This document shows positions 34,429 to 43,085 of a stretch of 64,000 nt of DNA, piece after piece. Source of the stretch: Bog-756 sp963699085. GTDB taxonomy: Bacteria; Actinomycetota; Acidimicrobiia; Acidimicrobiales; RAAP-2. How positions within the stretch are numbered: position 1 is the stretch's first letter; the number at the start of each line of letters is the position of its first letter. Both the position numbers and the translations under genes were made by a program. The notes under the pieces were generated by a model, which did not search any database, was not told where the DNA came from, and worked only from the letters and a program-made list of their open reading frames with translations. The stretch spans positions 744,001 through 808,000 of the forward strand of contig CAVOTH010000004.1 of the NCBI GenBank assembly GCA_963699085.1. Reading direction: 5' to 3'.

Positions 34429-36138
34429 TCACCGGCTGGTCGTGCCCGTTTGACCAGGAGGTCGAACAGAGTTGGGGATGGCCCTGAGTTGCGGAGGAGA
34501 ATGCCGAGTGACTCGAGGGATCGCTGGCGCAACAGTGGGTTCGACCAGCCTCGGACGAGAATCGCCATTCATGGGACCCGCCTCCGGAGCAAGGTCGACG
34601 ATGAACCAGGCAATAGGCAGCGAGACTTTGACGGCCGTCGTGAGATAGATCGTGAACGACCCTGCTGACACGTCCGGCACCACCCCGGCCACGGCAACAC
34701 CCGACGCATGGCCCTGGGGGGTGGTCAGGATCACGCTGGACGCACTCAGCACCACTCCCGTGACTTCGATCGATGTCTTGCCTTTGCTGGAGGTCCCGGC
34801 CACGGTGGCCAGACCACTGCGTGAGAAGCTGGCGATGCCGTCGACCTGAAGGGCCGTGCCGGCCGTGTTCGACGCGAGGACGCCGACGCCGTTGGTGGAC
34901 ACACCTTGGACGCCCACGCCTCCCCCGGTGCCGGTACTGTCGTCGATGCCGTAGACGGCGCTCTTGCCGTCCGTAGACGATTTGCCCAACACTCCGTATC
35001 CGTTTGTGGATTGACCGTACACGCCAGCCCCGCCACCGATGCTCTGGTCGTAGCCCTCTACTGCAACATAGCCATTCGTGTCGCCGGTGATCTCACCAAG
35101 AATACCGAAGCCATTGGCCGATGCACCGTAAAGGCCGTAGCCATAGATCGACTGACCCAGGACACCGTAACCTCCACCGCTGCTGTCGTCGTCTCCAAGG
35201 ACGCCGCACTGGTCACTCGAGGTGCCGTCGATCAGCCCGTAGACCCCGATACCGTTGGCGGATTGCCCCTGGACTCCGGCGCCACCGACGTCGGTGTCGT
35301 CGTAGCCGAAGACGCCGCTCAGGCCACTCGAATTGCCATCAATGAACCCGAAGACGCCGTAGCCATCGGCAGAAGTACCATAGACACCATACCCGCCGCT
35401 GTCCCCGGTACTTTCATCACTTCCGTACACCGCGGCCATGCCATTCGTGTCGCCAACTATGGCTGCGTAAACGCCATAGCCGTTTTCCGAAACGGCGTAG
35501 ACGCCGTTGTTATTGGTCGAATACCCCTGGACGCCGGCACCGCCATATTCGCCGTGGCTGTCGCCGTTGTTGAGACCATAGACGCCGTATTGGTCTATAC
35601 CCGACGTGACGCCGTAGACGCCGGTGCCGTTGGCAGATTGGCCTTGGACTCCGGCACCACCACCGGCGCTTCCATCGTTTCCGTAGACGCCGCTCTGGCC
35701 GTTCGTCGAGGCTGTGCCGTAGACCCCATTCCCGTTTGTGGAGCGACCAACGACTCCGTGACCTCCGCCGGCGCTCGTGTCATGGCCATAGACGCCGCTC
35801 TCGCCGTTCTGGGAGGTATCACCTTCCAGGCCGTTGCCAACAGATGTGCTCACCGCAGTATTGCCGGTTGCCGTGTTGGTCTGACCGGCCAGTATGGCGC
35901 CGTTCTCGGTAGCTGAAGCCGGCTCTGCACTTGCAACCAGGCCCGCAGCCACACCGACCCCGGTGGCGGCGCCGAGCATCAGGGCACGCCGCCCATATCG
36001 TCCACCCTGTTCGTCCTGTGGTGCTTGGTCCTTGTTCGGTGGGGCCTGGCCGTTATCGGCCGGGAGGTCGTTCATTGGACCGCCGCCTGTTGAATGAGGG
36101 TGCTCATTGTCATCAATGAAGGCTTTCCTGGATTTCAT
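34429..36138 (-). CDS. Exported GVYG-repeat protein with Tat-like leader
   Basis: The 569-residue protein has a polar N-terminus, then GRRALMLGAATGVGVAAGLVAS (Tat-like twin Arg) with cleavage near PASA at about residue 77. The mature part is about 340 residues of degenerate repeats built on G-V-Y-G, N/S-G-x-G-V-Y-G and GGGAGVQGQS-x-N-G. This looks like a beta-solenoid or fibre of the kind found in actinobacterial surface and phage-tail-like proteins. A C-terminal beta domain follows (SFSRSGLATVAGT, TSIEVTGVVLSASSVILTT, GSFTIYLTTAVKVSLPIAWF). The last 60 residues are Pro/Arg-rich. An SD-like AAGGGATGAG precedes ATG 36138. Function unknown; a surface fibre is inferred. Confidence 0.75.
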   Translation of the reverse strand: MKSRKAFIDDNEHPHSTGGGPMNDLPADNGQAPPNKDQAPQDEQGGRYGRRALMLGAATGVGVAAGLVASAEPASATENGAILAGQTNTATGNTAVSTSVGNGLEGDTSQNGESGVYGHDTSAGGGHGVVGRSTNGNGVYGTASTNGQSGVYGNDGSAGGGAGVQGQSANGTGVYGVTSGIDQYGVYGLNNGDSHGEYGGAGVQGYSTNNNGVYAVSENGYGVYAAIVGDTNGMAAVYGSDESTGDSGGYGVYGTSADGYGVFGFIDGNSSGLSGVFGYDDTDVGGAGVQGQSANGIGVYGLIDGTSSDQCGVLGDDDSSGGGYGVLGQSIYGYGLYGASANGFGILGEITGDTNGYVAVEGYDQSIGGGAGVYGQSTNGYGVLGKSSTDGKSAVYGIDDSTGTGGGVGVQGVSTNGVGVLASNTAGTALQVDGIASFSRSGLATVAGTSSKGKTSIEVTGVVLSASSVILTTPQGHASGVAVAGVVPDVSAGSFTIYLTTAVKVSLPIAWFIVDLAPEAGPMNGDSRPRLVEPTVAPAIPRVTRHSPPQLRAIPNSVRPPGQTGTTSR

Positions 36139-36804
36139 TGGCTCATCCCTTCTTCGCCGACGGTGTCGTCGTAATGGGAGTGTGCGCCTCGTCCGGAACC
36201 CCGTCTGTCACCTGGATGACAAGGCATCGCTCGGGATGAGGGTGCCCTCTGCCGTCTCCGTGCGGGTACCCGGTGCAGTGTCAGAGGGAGCGCAACGTCG
36301 AAGAACACTTGCTCCGACGACACCATCCAATGGTGCCGGAGGTACATCTTCGGGAGCCCGTCTGAATCCCAGACGGGCAACTGCTCCGGCGGGGGACAGG
36401 GCGTCTCCGGTGGCCGCAGACGGAGGTCGTTCGGGACACACGGGTAACAAGCAATCCCGTCCAGTCCTTTAGGGCCTAAAGCAGCCTAACCATCTGGCCG
36501 AAACCCCCCGAAGGAACCTGAGGCACATCAGGAGGGTAAGGGTTGATGCAACGGTCGGATCTGATTGCGAGCGGGCCCCGCTCCAGACTTGGTTCCTGCC
36601 TTTCCGTCATCGGGGGCTTCTAGCTTGCGCGAGCAGCATCGTGCCGTGGTTCGTAACGTCAGCAACAAACTCTGACGTAACAAGTCACTCGCGCTGAACC
36701 TCTTCCACATTGGAATGCCTGAAACCTATCGGTGAAGGTCGACCGAAGACCGCTGGAAGGAGAACCCCCCGACAGGTCCAGTGACTGCATCGCGATCAAA
36801 TTGG
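36139..36804. other. 666-bp region without a recognised gene
   Basis: The region lies upstream of the GVYG-repeat gene, so the first 100-200 bp probably carry its promoter and leader. It contains one strong inverted repeat (36356-36378, listed separately). The frames across it are short and low in protein character. From about 36480 on the base composition looks less GC-rich than in the flanking core genes. Confidence 0.5.
36356..36378. repeat. Perfect 9-bp inverted repeat upstream of the GVYG-repeat gene
   Basis: GCCCGTCTG (36356-36364), loop AATCC, CAGACGGGC (36370-36378). The stem is perfect and GC-rich. It is about 220 bp upstream of ATG 36138 on the minus strand and is not followed by a T run in either direction. 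It could be an operator, a leader structure, or the terminator of a lost gene. Confidence 0.6.
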
Positions 36805-36987
36805 CTAGCTCTGTTCTCCTTCGGCCCAGTCCGATTCGAACTCGTCGTCGGTCATGGGATGACTGTCCCTGCCGTAAGTCGCCTTGCCAACCAGCCGGCT
36901 TCGCCAGAACTCCTTTACCCCTAATGGATGCCGCTCCGCCTCGGCGTTCTCGGCGTCGAATTCTTCCTGGGCGTGGCCATCGCCCAC
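36805..36987 (-). CDS. Small acidic protein or remnant of a ribbon-helix-helix-like gene
   Basis: A 60-residue frame from GTG 36987 reads GDGHAQEEFDAENAEAERHP, then LGVKEFWRSRLVGKATYGRD, and ends SDWAEGEQS. The same frame is open upstream to a stop at 37048-37050 and there reads ISGKTEGISVAEIIISA, which resembles the helix of CopG/ribbon-helix-helix proteins (G-x-S-V-A-E-I-I). So the frame may be a gene that has lost its start, or a small real gene. No partner toxin is seen. Composition is protein-like but evidence is thin. Confidence 0.3.
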   Translation of the reverse strand: MGDGHAQEEFDAENAEAERHPLGVKEFWRSRLVGKATYGRDSHPMTDDEFESDWAEGEQS

Positions 36988-37172
36988 TGCTGAGATGATG
37001 ATCTCGGCAACGGAGATCCCTTCGGTCTTACCGCTGATCCTACGGACTTACACGCCGGAGGAGGAGCATTCAAGATCGGCCGAAGGACGCCCCAAAAGGA
37101 AGCTCCGACAGGCCCCAGCACAGTTCACAGTGCACAACGGGGCGGCGATAGCGGACGCCGTTGACCCCCCTA

Positions 37173-38303
37173 TCACTCGAAACCAGTCGGGACCTCATAC
37201 CAGATCGGTGCCTCACTCCCGGTGTCGCACCATACGACGTGAGGCCATTGGCCCAGTCGGAGAAATAGCAGCCTGTTCACAGGTGCGGCTGGTTCGACGA
37301 GCGACGGATCGACGCCCAATCTCGTTGCGGCAGCCGCCCGAGACGCAGCGTGGCCAAATATCCATGCATCAGTTTCCGTGCCGTCAAATCGGCGAAGTCC
37401 CGGGCGAAATGCCTGCCATATCTGGAGCTGGGGCTCGTCGCCATCGTCTGCCTCCCGCCCGAGACTTTCGAGAATCGACTCCGCTTCTCCATAGAAAAGC
37501 GGATCGGATAGCGCAACGCTCCTGAGCGTCCGCACCATTCGATCCGGATCCTGGTAGCTCCCAAGCAGCGCTGACCTGTATGCCTGCAGCCCTTCGTAGC
37601 CAGGATGCGACACACGAACGCCGAACCCACCGCCTCCGAGCAGCGATGCTCGAAGGCCATGGAACGCCATTCTGCGTACTGCTGGATTTGGATGTTCGGC
37701 AAACTCGTAGAAGGCCTCTTCGCCGTGCAGTCCGCCCGCTTGGCTCAGTTCCCTCGCTTCTCGGAGTTCATCAGCTGAAAAAGGCTTTCGAGTATTCTCA
37801 GCTGGCATCAGCAGAACGCCCGACACAAAGGCAGGGTCGGCCATTCTGGTTTCCAATGCGGGTAGTGCCCTTTCCCGAAACGTCTCGACGATGATTTCAG
37901 CAATGTCCTCGACGGGCTTGTCAGCTTCGACGTCACGCGGGTACGAGGATGCGTTCGGAAGCAGATGCGACAGGCTGTTGATGTACCAACGACCCAACTG
38001 AATGCTGCGATAGGGAGCACCGCTCTCTTGCAGGAGGGCCGAGAGACCCGACTGCAGCCGCTCAGACGGAACGTGGGTGAGCTGCAGATCGTCTATCAAA
38101 TGGACGGAGAAGCGACTGCTTCCCTTTCTATTCCGATGCAGGTCAAATGTGGAACGAAATCCGTCTCTCTCGGCCGAGAACTTGCCTCCGGACTTCTTGA
38201 AACCGAGGCTCTGCATCTCCAGTGCGACCAGCTGGAGCAACTCGGCAAACTTCTTTTGAGCGGTAACCGTTGGCTCGGGCGGTTTCACTTTCACTAAATT
38301 CAC
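37173..38303 (-). CDS. DUF4304-type protein
   Basis: The 376-residue protein has an N-terminal domain with the DUF4304 look (FAELLQLVALEMQSLGFKKSGGKFSAERDG, then STFDLHRNRKGSSRFSVHLI). A middle region carries IAEIIVETFRERALPAL, and the C-terminal part is helical with FYEFAEHPNPAVRRMAFHGLR, resembling a HEAT-like repeat. No signal peptide or membrane helix is present. DUF4304 function is unknown. Codon choice looks less GC-biased than the core genes (more AAA, TTT, TCT), which hints at acquisition. It stands alone on the minus strand, not far from a tRNA-Leu gene. Confidence 0.7.
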   Translation of the reverse strand: MNLVKVKPPEPTVTAQKKFAELLQLVALEMQSLGFKKSGGKFSAERDGFRSTFDLHRNRKGSSRFSVHLIDDLQLTHVPSERLQSGLSALLQESGAPYRSIQLGRWYINSLSHLLPNASSYPRDVEADKPVEDIAEIIVETFRERALPALETRMADPAFVSGVLLMPAENTRKPFSADELREARELSQAGGLHGEEAFYEFAEHPNPAVRRMAFHGLRASLLGGGGFGVRVSHPGYEGLQAYRSALLGSYQDPDRMVRTLRSVALSDPLFYGEAESILESLGREADDGDEPQLQIWQAFRPGLRRFDGTETDAWIFGHAASRAAAATRLGVDPSLVEPAAPVNRLLFLRLGQWPHVVWCDTGSEAPIWYEVPTGFE

Positions 38304-38459
38304 TGGAGCACAGAACTCGTCGTGATCGCAAGCGCATCGTCATGAAACGAGGGTCGCTGATGGGACTCGGTGACAGCGGTCGAGGCCCGGTGTCATCCCT
38401 CCAGATAGGTACTCGAGGTATGCCTTCCTTGCCTCGTCATGCTCGGACAGCGGCGTGGC

Positions 38460-38667
38460 TTACATCCACCATGTCTTCCGACTCTCCCACTTATAGCTGG
38501 CGATGATGTCGTCTACTGCGCCATACGGCGCATCGTTACGGATGAACCCGTTGCTTGCCGTGCCATCCCGTTCGTAGTGGTCAGCGACTTCGGCGAAGGC
38601 ACTTCGAGATATCGCTCGCCTCCACGTCGGGGAATACGGGAAACTCCAGGATGAACCGACTGAACAT
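38460..38667 (-). pseudogene. Possible frameshifted small gene
   Basis: From ATG 38667 one frame reads FSRFILEFPVFPDVEASDIS and soon ends. A second frame from about 38620 reads AFAEVADHYERDGTASNGF, then APYGAVDDIIASYKWESRK, ending TWWM at a TAA (38460-38462). Joined by one frameshift near 38610 they make a protein-like product of about 70 residues. No family is recognised. It may be a degraded fragment next to the tRNA. The rest of 38304-38823 holds nothing I can support. Confidence 0.25.
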
Positions 38668-38823
38668 CGCTCGAGGTGACGTGGCCCGCATCGCAGGTGG
38701 GAGGTGCCGCCGCTTCACGATCGTCGTTTTTTATTGCACACATATTGCACGGCGAGCCCGACGGCCTGCCATGACACTTCGCAGTGCTGGCTGAAAAGCG
38801 GACAGAAGTCCAGGTCAAGCGAG

Positions 38824-38907
38824 TGTCGGAGGGGGGACTTGAACCCCCACGTCCTTTCGGACACTAGCCCCTCAAGCTAGCGCGTCTGCCTATTCCGCCA
38901 CTCCGAC
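38824..38907 (-). tRNA. tRNA-Leu (anticodon GAG)
   Basis: The 84-nt gene on the minus strand has acceptor stem GTCGGAG (38901-38907) paired with CTCCGAC (38825-38831) and discriminator A at 38824. The anticodon stem CTAGC/GCTAG encloses the loop TTGAGGG, so the anticodon is GAG. A long variable arm (TGTCCGAAAGGACG) is typical of class II tRNA-Leu. The T arm contains GGTTCAAGT. The 3' CCA is not encoded. It reads CUC/CUU leucine codons. It lies 86 bp downstream of the substrate-binding protein gene, in the same direction. Confidence 0.95.
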
Positions 38908-38993
38908 GAGTGACTCCGATGGTGCCATCGGGGCGAAGGGCATGGTAGCGCGCTCACGGCAGTCACCGGTGCGTCGGCGCGTCTGTCACCGAC

Positions 38994-40781
38994 TCACGAG
39001 TGGCCTGAGACCGGCGCCGGTTGCATCCGGGTCCACTGGTTGACGTTCCACAGGATCCCGTCCACGGACGGGTTGTACGACACGGCGGCAATCTGGACGC
39101 CATTGGCCAGAAGGCCCGGCTCGCCGGACAGCGGAAGGGCCACCATCTGGTCCCACAGTTGGTCGTCGATCTCGCTATACACCGCGGCACCGGTCGTCGG
39201 ATTCAGCTCCTGCTCCGCCTGGGCGAAAAGCTGGTCGACCTGAGGATCATCGAACCGGCTCCAATCCTGGTCGTCGGCCGCGTGACGAGGGGTCGCATCC
39301 GAGTACCAGGCCTGGGTGACCGACGGAAAGGGTCCCGAGACGCGGGTGACCAGGGCCATGTCGTAGGAGTCGGTGGCCGCCGCGGCGGCGAGTCCTGCCG
39401 TCCCCGCAACCGAAAAGGCGGTGACGCTGATCCCGGCCACCCGCAACTGCGCTTCCAGGGCCGTGGCCGTGGCATCGATCCACGGACCACCCTCTTCGAC
39501 GGCCATCCGCACCGTCAGGGGCCTGCCGGTGGCGTCGGCATAGAGACCGTCGACACCCTTGGTGTATCCCAGCGTGGTGAGTAGCTGATCGGTCGAATCC
39601 AGGTCGACCTGTGCGTACTCACCGGCCGCTGAAGAGGCCGCGTAGGAGCTCTGCCACGCCAGTGCCAGGTGATCGTCGTTGACCGCCAGGGACGGAGCAA
39701 CCGTTCCGAACACCCTGGCCACCAGCGCGCTCCGGTCGATGGCGTGGGCGATGGCCTGCCGGGCGGCCACGTGGCTCCCGATGGTCGACTTGACGTCGAA
39801 CTCGAGGGACAGGAGATCGAGCGAAGGATGGATCGAGCTCTGCGAGTTCGCCAGGGCCGACACGGAATTCAGTGATGCCAGATCGAACGATCCCGGCTGC
39901 GACACGGCGGTGTCACTCGATGCCAACGAGCCGACCCACGAGGACGGATCTTGTTGATCGGACACGGTGATCGAAGCCAGTATCGACGGCGTGCCCCACC
40001 ACGACGGGTTCCGGACCAGCACCGCTGTCCCTCCCGTTGTGACCGATTGCAAGATCAGGGGGCCGGCCGACAGATCATCCGCCGGGTTGAACGTGTCGAA
40101 TCCGGTGTTCCATCCGACCTTGCGGGCGATGTGGGCCGGAACCATGTGGTCGAACAGGATGCGCCAATCGGCGAAGGGGGTGGTGAACACCACGGTCACG
40201 GTGCGACCACCGTGCGACCCGGTCACCGACGCCACGTCCCGGTAACCGAGGGTTGATGCGACCTGGTCGGGCTGACCGTCCACGTCCACGCCGTCGCCCC
40301 GTTGGGACTGCCAGGCGTAGATGAAGTCATCGGCGGTCACCGGCACCCCGTCGGACCAGACAGCCTTGGGGTTGATCACGTACTGGATGGTCAGGGGCAT
40401 CGTCGACGTGGCCTCGACGCTCAACAACAGGTCGGTATTGACTTGGGGGACCAGCTTCGGATTGATGATGTAGGCGCTGGGCAGCACGTTCACCAGAAGT
40501 GCCGGGGTCGACGAGGCAGCGCCGTCGGGAGTACCGGGATTGAATCCGGACCAGGGACCGTCGAGGTGCACGGTCGAGGTCCCGCCGGTGGCCTGGACCA
40601 GCGCCGGATAGGGCGGCTGGTCGACCTGGCTGATCTGACGACTGCCGAGGTGGTCCACCACCGCCACGACGCCGATGATCACGACGAGCACCAGCGGCAG
40701 TGTCCACCGGGCGCGATGCTCCCGCCACAACGATGAGATGCGGGGCGGGCGCCCCACGGGCTCGGCGCCCGGTCCGGTCAC
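38994..40781 (-). CDS. ABC-transporter substrate-binding protein, family 5 (peptide type), membrane-anchored
   Basis: The 595-residue protein has a cytoplasmic basic N-terminus, one transmembrane helix (WTLPLVLVVIIGVVAVVDHLG) and an extracellular SBP family 5 fold: WSDGVPVTADDFIYAWQSQRG, FTTPFADWRILFDHMVPAHI, VAARQAIAHAIDRSALVARVFG, and GVQIAAVSYNPSVDGILWN near the C-terminus. It has no lipobox, unlike most such proteins, so the helix is the anchor. The family includes oligopeptide-binding proteins and mycobacterial LpqW, a lipoglycan-pathway factor. No permease genes are nearby, so a non-transport role like that of LpqW is possible. Its GTG overlaps the secG stop. Confidence 0.8.
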   Translation of the reverse strand: MTGPGAEPVGRPPRISSLWREHRARWTLPLVLVVIIGVVAVVDHLGSRQISQVDQPPYPALVQATGGTSTVHLDGPWSGFNPGTPDGAASSTPALLVNVLPSAYIINPKLVPQVNTDLLLSVEATSTMPLTIQYVINPKAVWSDGVPVTADDFIYAWQSQRGDGVDVDGQPDQVASTLGYRDVASVTGSHGGRTVTVVFTTPFADWRILFDHMVPAHIARKVGWNTGFDTFNPADDLSAGPLILQSVTTGGTAVLVRNPSWWGTPSILASITVSDQQDPSSWVGSLASSDTAVSQPGSFDLASLNSVSALANSQSSIHPSLDLLSLEFDVKSTIGSHVAARQAIAHAIDRSALVARVFGTVAPSLAVNDDHLALAWQSSYAASSAAGEYAQVDLDSTDQLLTTLGYTKGVDGLYADATGRPLTVRMAVEEGGPWIDATATALEAQLRVAGISVTAFSVAGTAGLAAAAATDSYDMALVTRVSGPFPSVTQAWYSDATPRHAADDQDWSRFDDPQVDQLFAQAEQELNPTTGAAVYSEIDDQLWDQMVALPLSGEPGLLANGVQIAAVSYNPSVDGILWNVNQWTRMQPAPVSGHS

Positions 40782-41008
40782 TGCAGGCGTAGGAGGAGGA
40801 TGATGTTGGTGAAGGCGAAGACCACGGCCACGGTCACGGTGATCCGGTCGAGGTTCTTCTCCACCACCGTCGATCCGGCTGCCGCCGAGCCCACGGAGCC
40901 GCCGAACATATCGGACAGTCCTCCACCTTTTCCGGAGTGCATGAGGATCAGGAAGATGAGCGCCAGGCAGCAGAGAATCTGGAGTACGACGATCACTGCG
41001 GTCAGCAC
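40778..41008 (-). CDS. secG: Preprotein translocase subunit SecG
   Basis: The 76-residue protein from GTG 41008 has a good SD (AGAGGAG just upstream). It has two transmembrane helices (VLTAVIVVLQILCCLALIFL and ITVTVAVVFAFTNIILLL) joined by the conserved loop LMHSGKGGGLSDMFGG. SecG is the small accessory subunit of the SecYEG export channel. An open frame continues upstream to 41143, but that part overlaps the spacer to tpiA and lacks family character. The stop overlaps the next gene (GTGA). Placement after gap-pgk-tpiA is conserved in actinobacteria. Confidence 0.92.
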   Translation of the reverse strand: MLTAVIVVLQILCCLALIFLILMHSGKGGGLSDMFGGSVGSAAAGSTVVEKNLDRITVTVAVVFAFTNIILLLRLQ

Positions 41009-41054
41009 GGGAAAGCTCTCCTCTGGTTCGGGACCATCGGAGACGCTACCAAAC

Positions 41055-41852
41055 TCAGCGGACCGCCCGGGACGCGGCCCGGACGATCTCGGCGAATTCG
41101 GCAGCCTCGAGGCTGGCTCCCCCGACCAGGAGACCATCGACATCGGGGCAGCTCATCAGCGATTCCGTGTTGTCGGCGTTGACCGATCCCCCATACTGGA
41201 TGCGAACCCGGGTAGCCGCCTCTTCGCCGGCGATGGATGCCACCACGCCCCGGATCCAGGCGCTTGCCTCCTGGGCATCGTCGGGCTTGGCTGCTTCACC
41301 CGCACCGATCGCCCAGATGGGCTCGTAGGCCACGACCATGCCGGCCACATCCTCGGTCGGCACTCCACTGATGGCGGCCTCCACCTGGACCGTCAGGCGC
41401 TCCTTGGTCAACCCGATGTCCCGCTCGTCGACCGTCTCACCGACGCAGCACACCGGCACCATCCCGTTGCGGAGCACCGCCCGCAGTTTCGCGGCCACGA
41501 TGGCATCGGTCTCGCCGAAGTGGGCCCGACGCTCCGAATGCCCGACGATGACGTACTCGACATGCAGCTTGGCCAACATCACCGGACTCACCTCACCGGT
41601 GAACGCACCACGATCTTCGACGGCACAGCTCTGAGCACCCAAGGCGACCGGGATCCCCTCGCCCTCGAGTACCGACTGGACCGACCGGATATCGGTGAAG
41701 GGCGGGTGGATCGATACGTCCAGGGAAGCGACGTCCGCCGGTTGCAGTCGTAGTCCGAGGTCGCGTGCGGCGTGGATGGCCTCGAGATGGTCGAGGTTCA
41801 TCTTCCAGTTGCCGCTGATCAGCGGTCGCCTCCCGGCGCCCCGGGGGCTCAC
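41055..41852 (-). CDS. tpiA: Triosephosphate isomerase
   Basis: The 265-residue protein starts at GTG 41852, overlapping the pgk stop (GTGA). It interconverts dihydroxyacetone phosphate and glyceraldehyde 3-phosphate. Landmarks: GNWKMN with Lys17, YVIVGHSERR with His105 (electrophile), VAYEPIWAIGAGEAA with Glu177 (base) followed by the mobile loop, and the phosphate-binding ends IQYGGSVNADN and LLVGGASLE. Length is normal for the family. The same frame is open far upstream through pgk, but that part is only the pgk gene read out of frame. Confidence 0.96.
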   Translation of the reverse strand: MSPRGAGRRPLISGNWKMNLDHLEAIHAARDLGLRLQPADVASLDVSIHPPFTDIRSVQSVLEGEGIPVALGAQSCAVEDRGAFTGEVSPVMLAKLHVEYVIVGHSERRAHFGETDAIVAAKLRAVLRNGMVPVCCVGETVDERDIGLTKERLTVQVEAAISGVPTEDVAGMVVAYEPIWAIGAGEAAKPDDAQEASAWIRGVVASIAGEEAATRVRIQYGGSVNADNTESLMSCPDVDGLLVGGASLEAAEFAEIVRAASRAVR

Positions 41853-43042
41853 CGGGCGAGCTGGTGACGAGCCGGGGCGTTGACTGCGTTGCGCAGTGCG
41901 GCCAGTCCGGGGAGGTCGCCGAACTCGAGGAGTTCGAGCGAGGCGCCGCCCCCGGTGGAGATGAAGCTGATCTCGTGGTCCAGGCCCAGTTCGTCGACGG
42001 CGGCGGCGCTGTCGCCCCCGCCCACCACCGTGTATCCGGGGCAGGCGGCTATCGCCTCGGCCACTCCGGCCGTGCCCCCGCCGAAGCGCTGATCCTCGAA
42101 GACGCCCATGGGGCCGTTCCACAGCACGGTGCCCGCACCGGCGATGCATTCGGCATAAGCAGCCACCGTCTCGGGCCCGATATCGAGACCCTGCCACCCA
42201 TCGGGCACGTCGGCCCCGACCGTGCGGACCTCGCCCGCCGAGCAGTCGCATCCAAAGGGTGCACCCGGCTCCAGGGCGACGATGTCGACGGGGAGATAGA
42301 TCGGCGTCCCCGACGCCAGTAGGGCCCGGCACTCGTCGATCTGCTCGTGGTCGACCAGGGAGCCACCGATGGCGTGACCCTGTGCGGCGAGGAAGGTGAA
42401 GGCCATTCCGCCGCCTACCACCAATGCGTCGACTTGGCGGAGGAGCGCCTTGAGCACGCCCAGCTTGTCGGCGACCTTGCCTCCTCCGACTACGGCGACG
42501 AACGGGCGATCGGGGGTGCCGAGCAGGCGCCCGAGCGAGTCGATCTCCTTCTCCAGGAGGAGCCCGGCCGCGCTGGGGAGCATGGTGGGCGGTCCGACCA
42601 CCGAGGCGTGGCGACGGTGGGAGACGCCGAAGGCGTCGTTGACGTAGGCGTCGTGCGAGTTGACCAGCTTTATGACGAAAGTCGGGTCGTCGGCCGTCTC
42701 GCCCGGATCGAAGCGCAGGTTCTCCAGCAGCTCCACCCGGGGGGCTAGGCGTGCCAGCTCCTCGCGGACCGGCCCGAGCTCCCAGCGCACGTCCGGGGCC
42801 CCCTTCGGTCGCCCCAAGTGGGTGCAGGCGGTCACGCTGGCGCCCCGGTCGAGCAGGTACTCCAGGGTGGGTAGGGCGGCCCGGATCCGGAAGTCGTCGG
42901 TCACCACCGCCGGTTCGCCCTCGCACGGACGAAGCGGCACGTTGAAGTCGACCCGCACCAGCACGCTGGCGCCATTCAGATCGGGCAGGTCACCCAGTAG
43001 CGGCAACCCGTCCAGAAGCGGATTCTCCTCGGACTCCCTCAC
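41849..43042 (-). CDS. pgk: Phosphoglycerate kinase
   Basis: The 397-residue protein transfers phosphate from 1,3-bisphosphoglycerate to ADP. It shows VLVRVDFNVPL, TLEYLLDRGASVTACTHLGRPKG, NDAFGVSHRRHAS, KLGVLKALLRQVDALVVGGGMAFTF, LWNGPMGVFEDQRFGGGT and the C-terminal TVVGGGDSAAAV with GGGASLELLE. The GTG start at 43042 is preceded by a good SD (AGGGGAG). It lies between gap (43 bp upstream) and tpiA (4-bp overlap). Confidence 0.96.
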   Translation of the reverse strand: MRESEENPLLDGLPLLGDLPDLNGASVLVRVDFNVPLRPCEGEPAVVTDDFRIRAALPTLEYLLDRGASVTACTHLGRPKGAPDVRWELGPVREELARLAPRVELLENLRFDPGETADDPTFVIKLVNSHDAYVNDAFGVSHRRHASVVGPPTMLPSAAGLLLEKEIDSLGRLLGTPDRPFVAVVGGGKVADKLGVLKALLRQVDALVVGGGMAFTFLAAQGHAIGGSLVDHEQIDECRALLASGTPIYLPVDIVALEPGAPFGCDCSAGEVRTVGADVPDGWQGLDIGPETVAAYAECIAGAGTVLWNGPMGVFEDQRFGGGTAGVAEAIAACPGYTVVGGGDSAAAVDELGLDHEISFISTGGGASLELLEFGDLPGLAALRNAVNAPARHQLAR

Positions 43043-43085
43043 GCCATCTCCCCTCGCAACAAGTCCACTCCTCCGCCTGGCCCGC

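Noticed and set aside
36139..38907. Prophage or integrative element ending at tRNA-Leu
   Set aside because: No integrase, phage structural gene or duplicate of the tRNA 3' end was found in the window; only composition and remnants hint at transfer.
41055..42926. A 623-codon frame joining TPI to an upstream segment, which could look like a PGK-TPI fusion
   Set aside because: The upstream part is pgk read out of frame (Arg/Gly-rich). The real pgk is in another frame, and tpiA has its own GTG overlapping the pgk stop.
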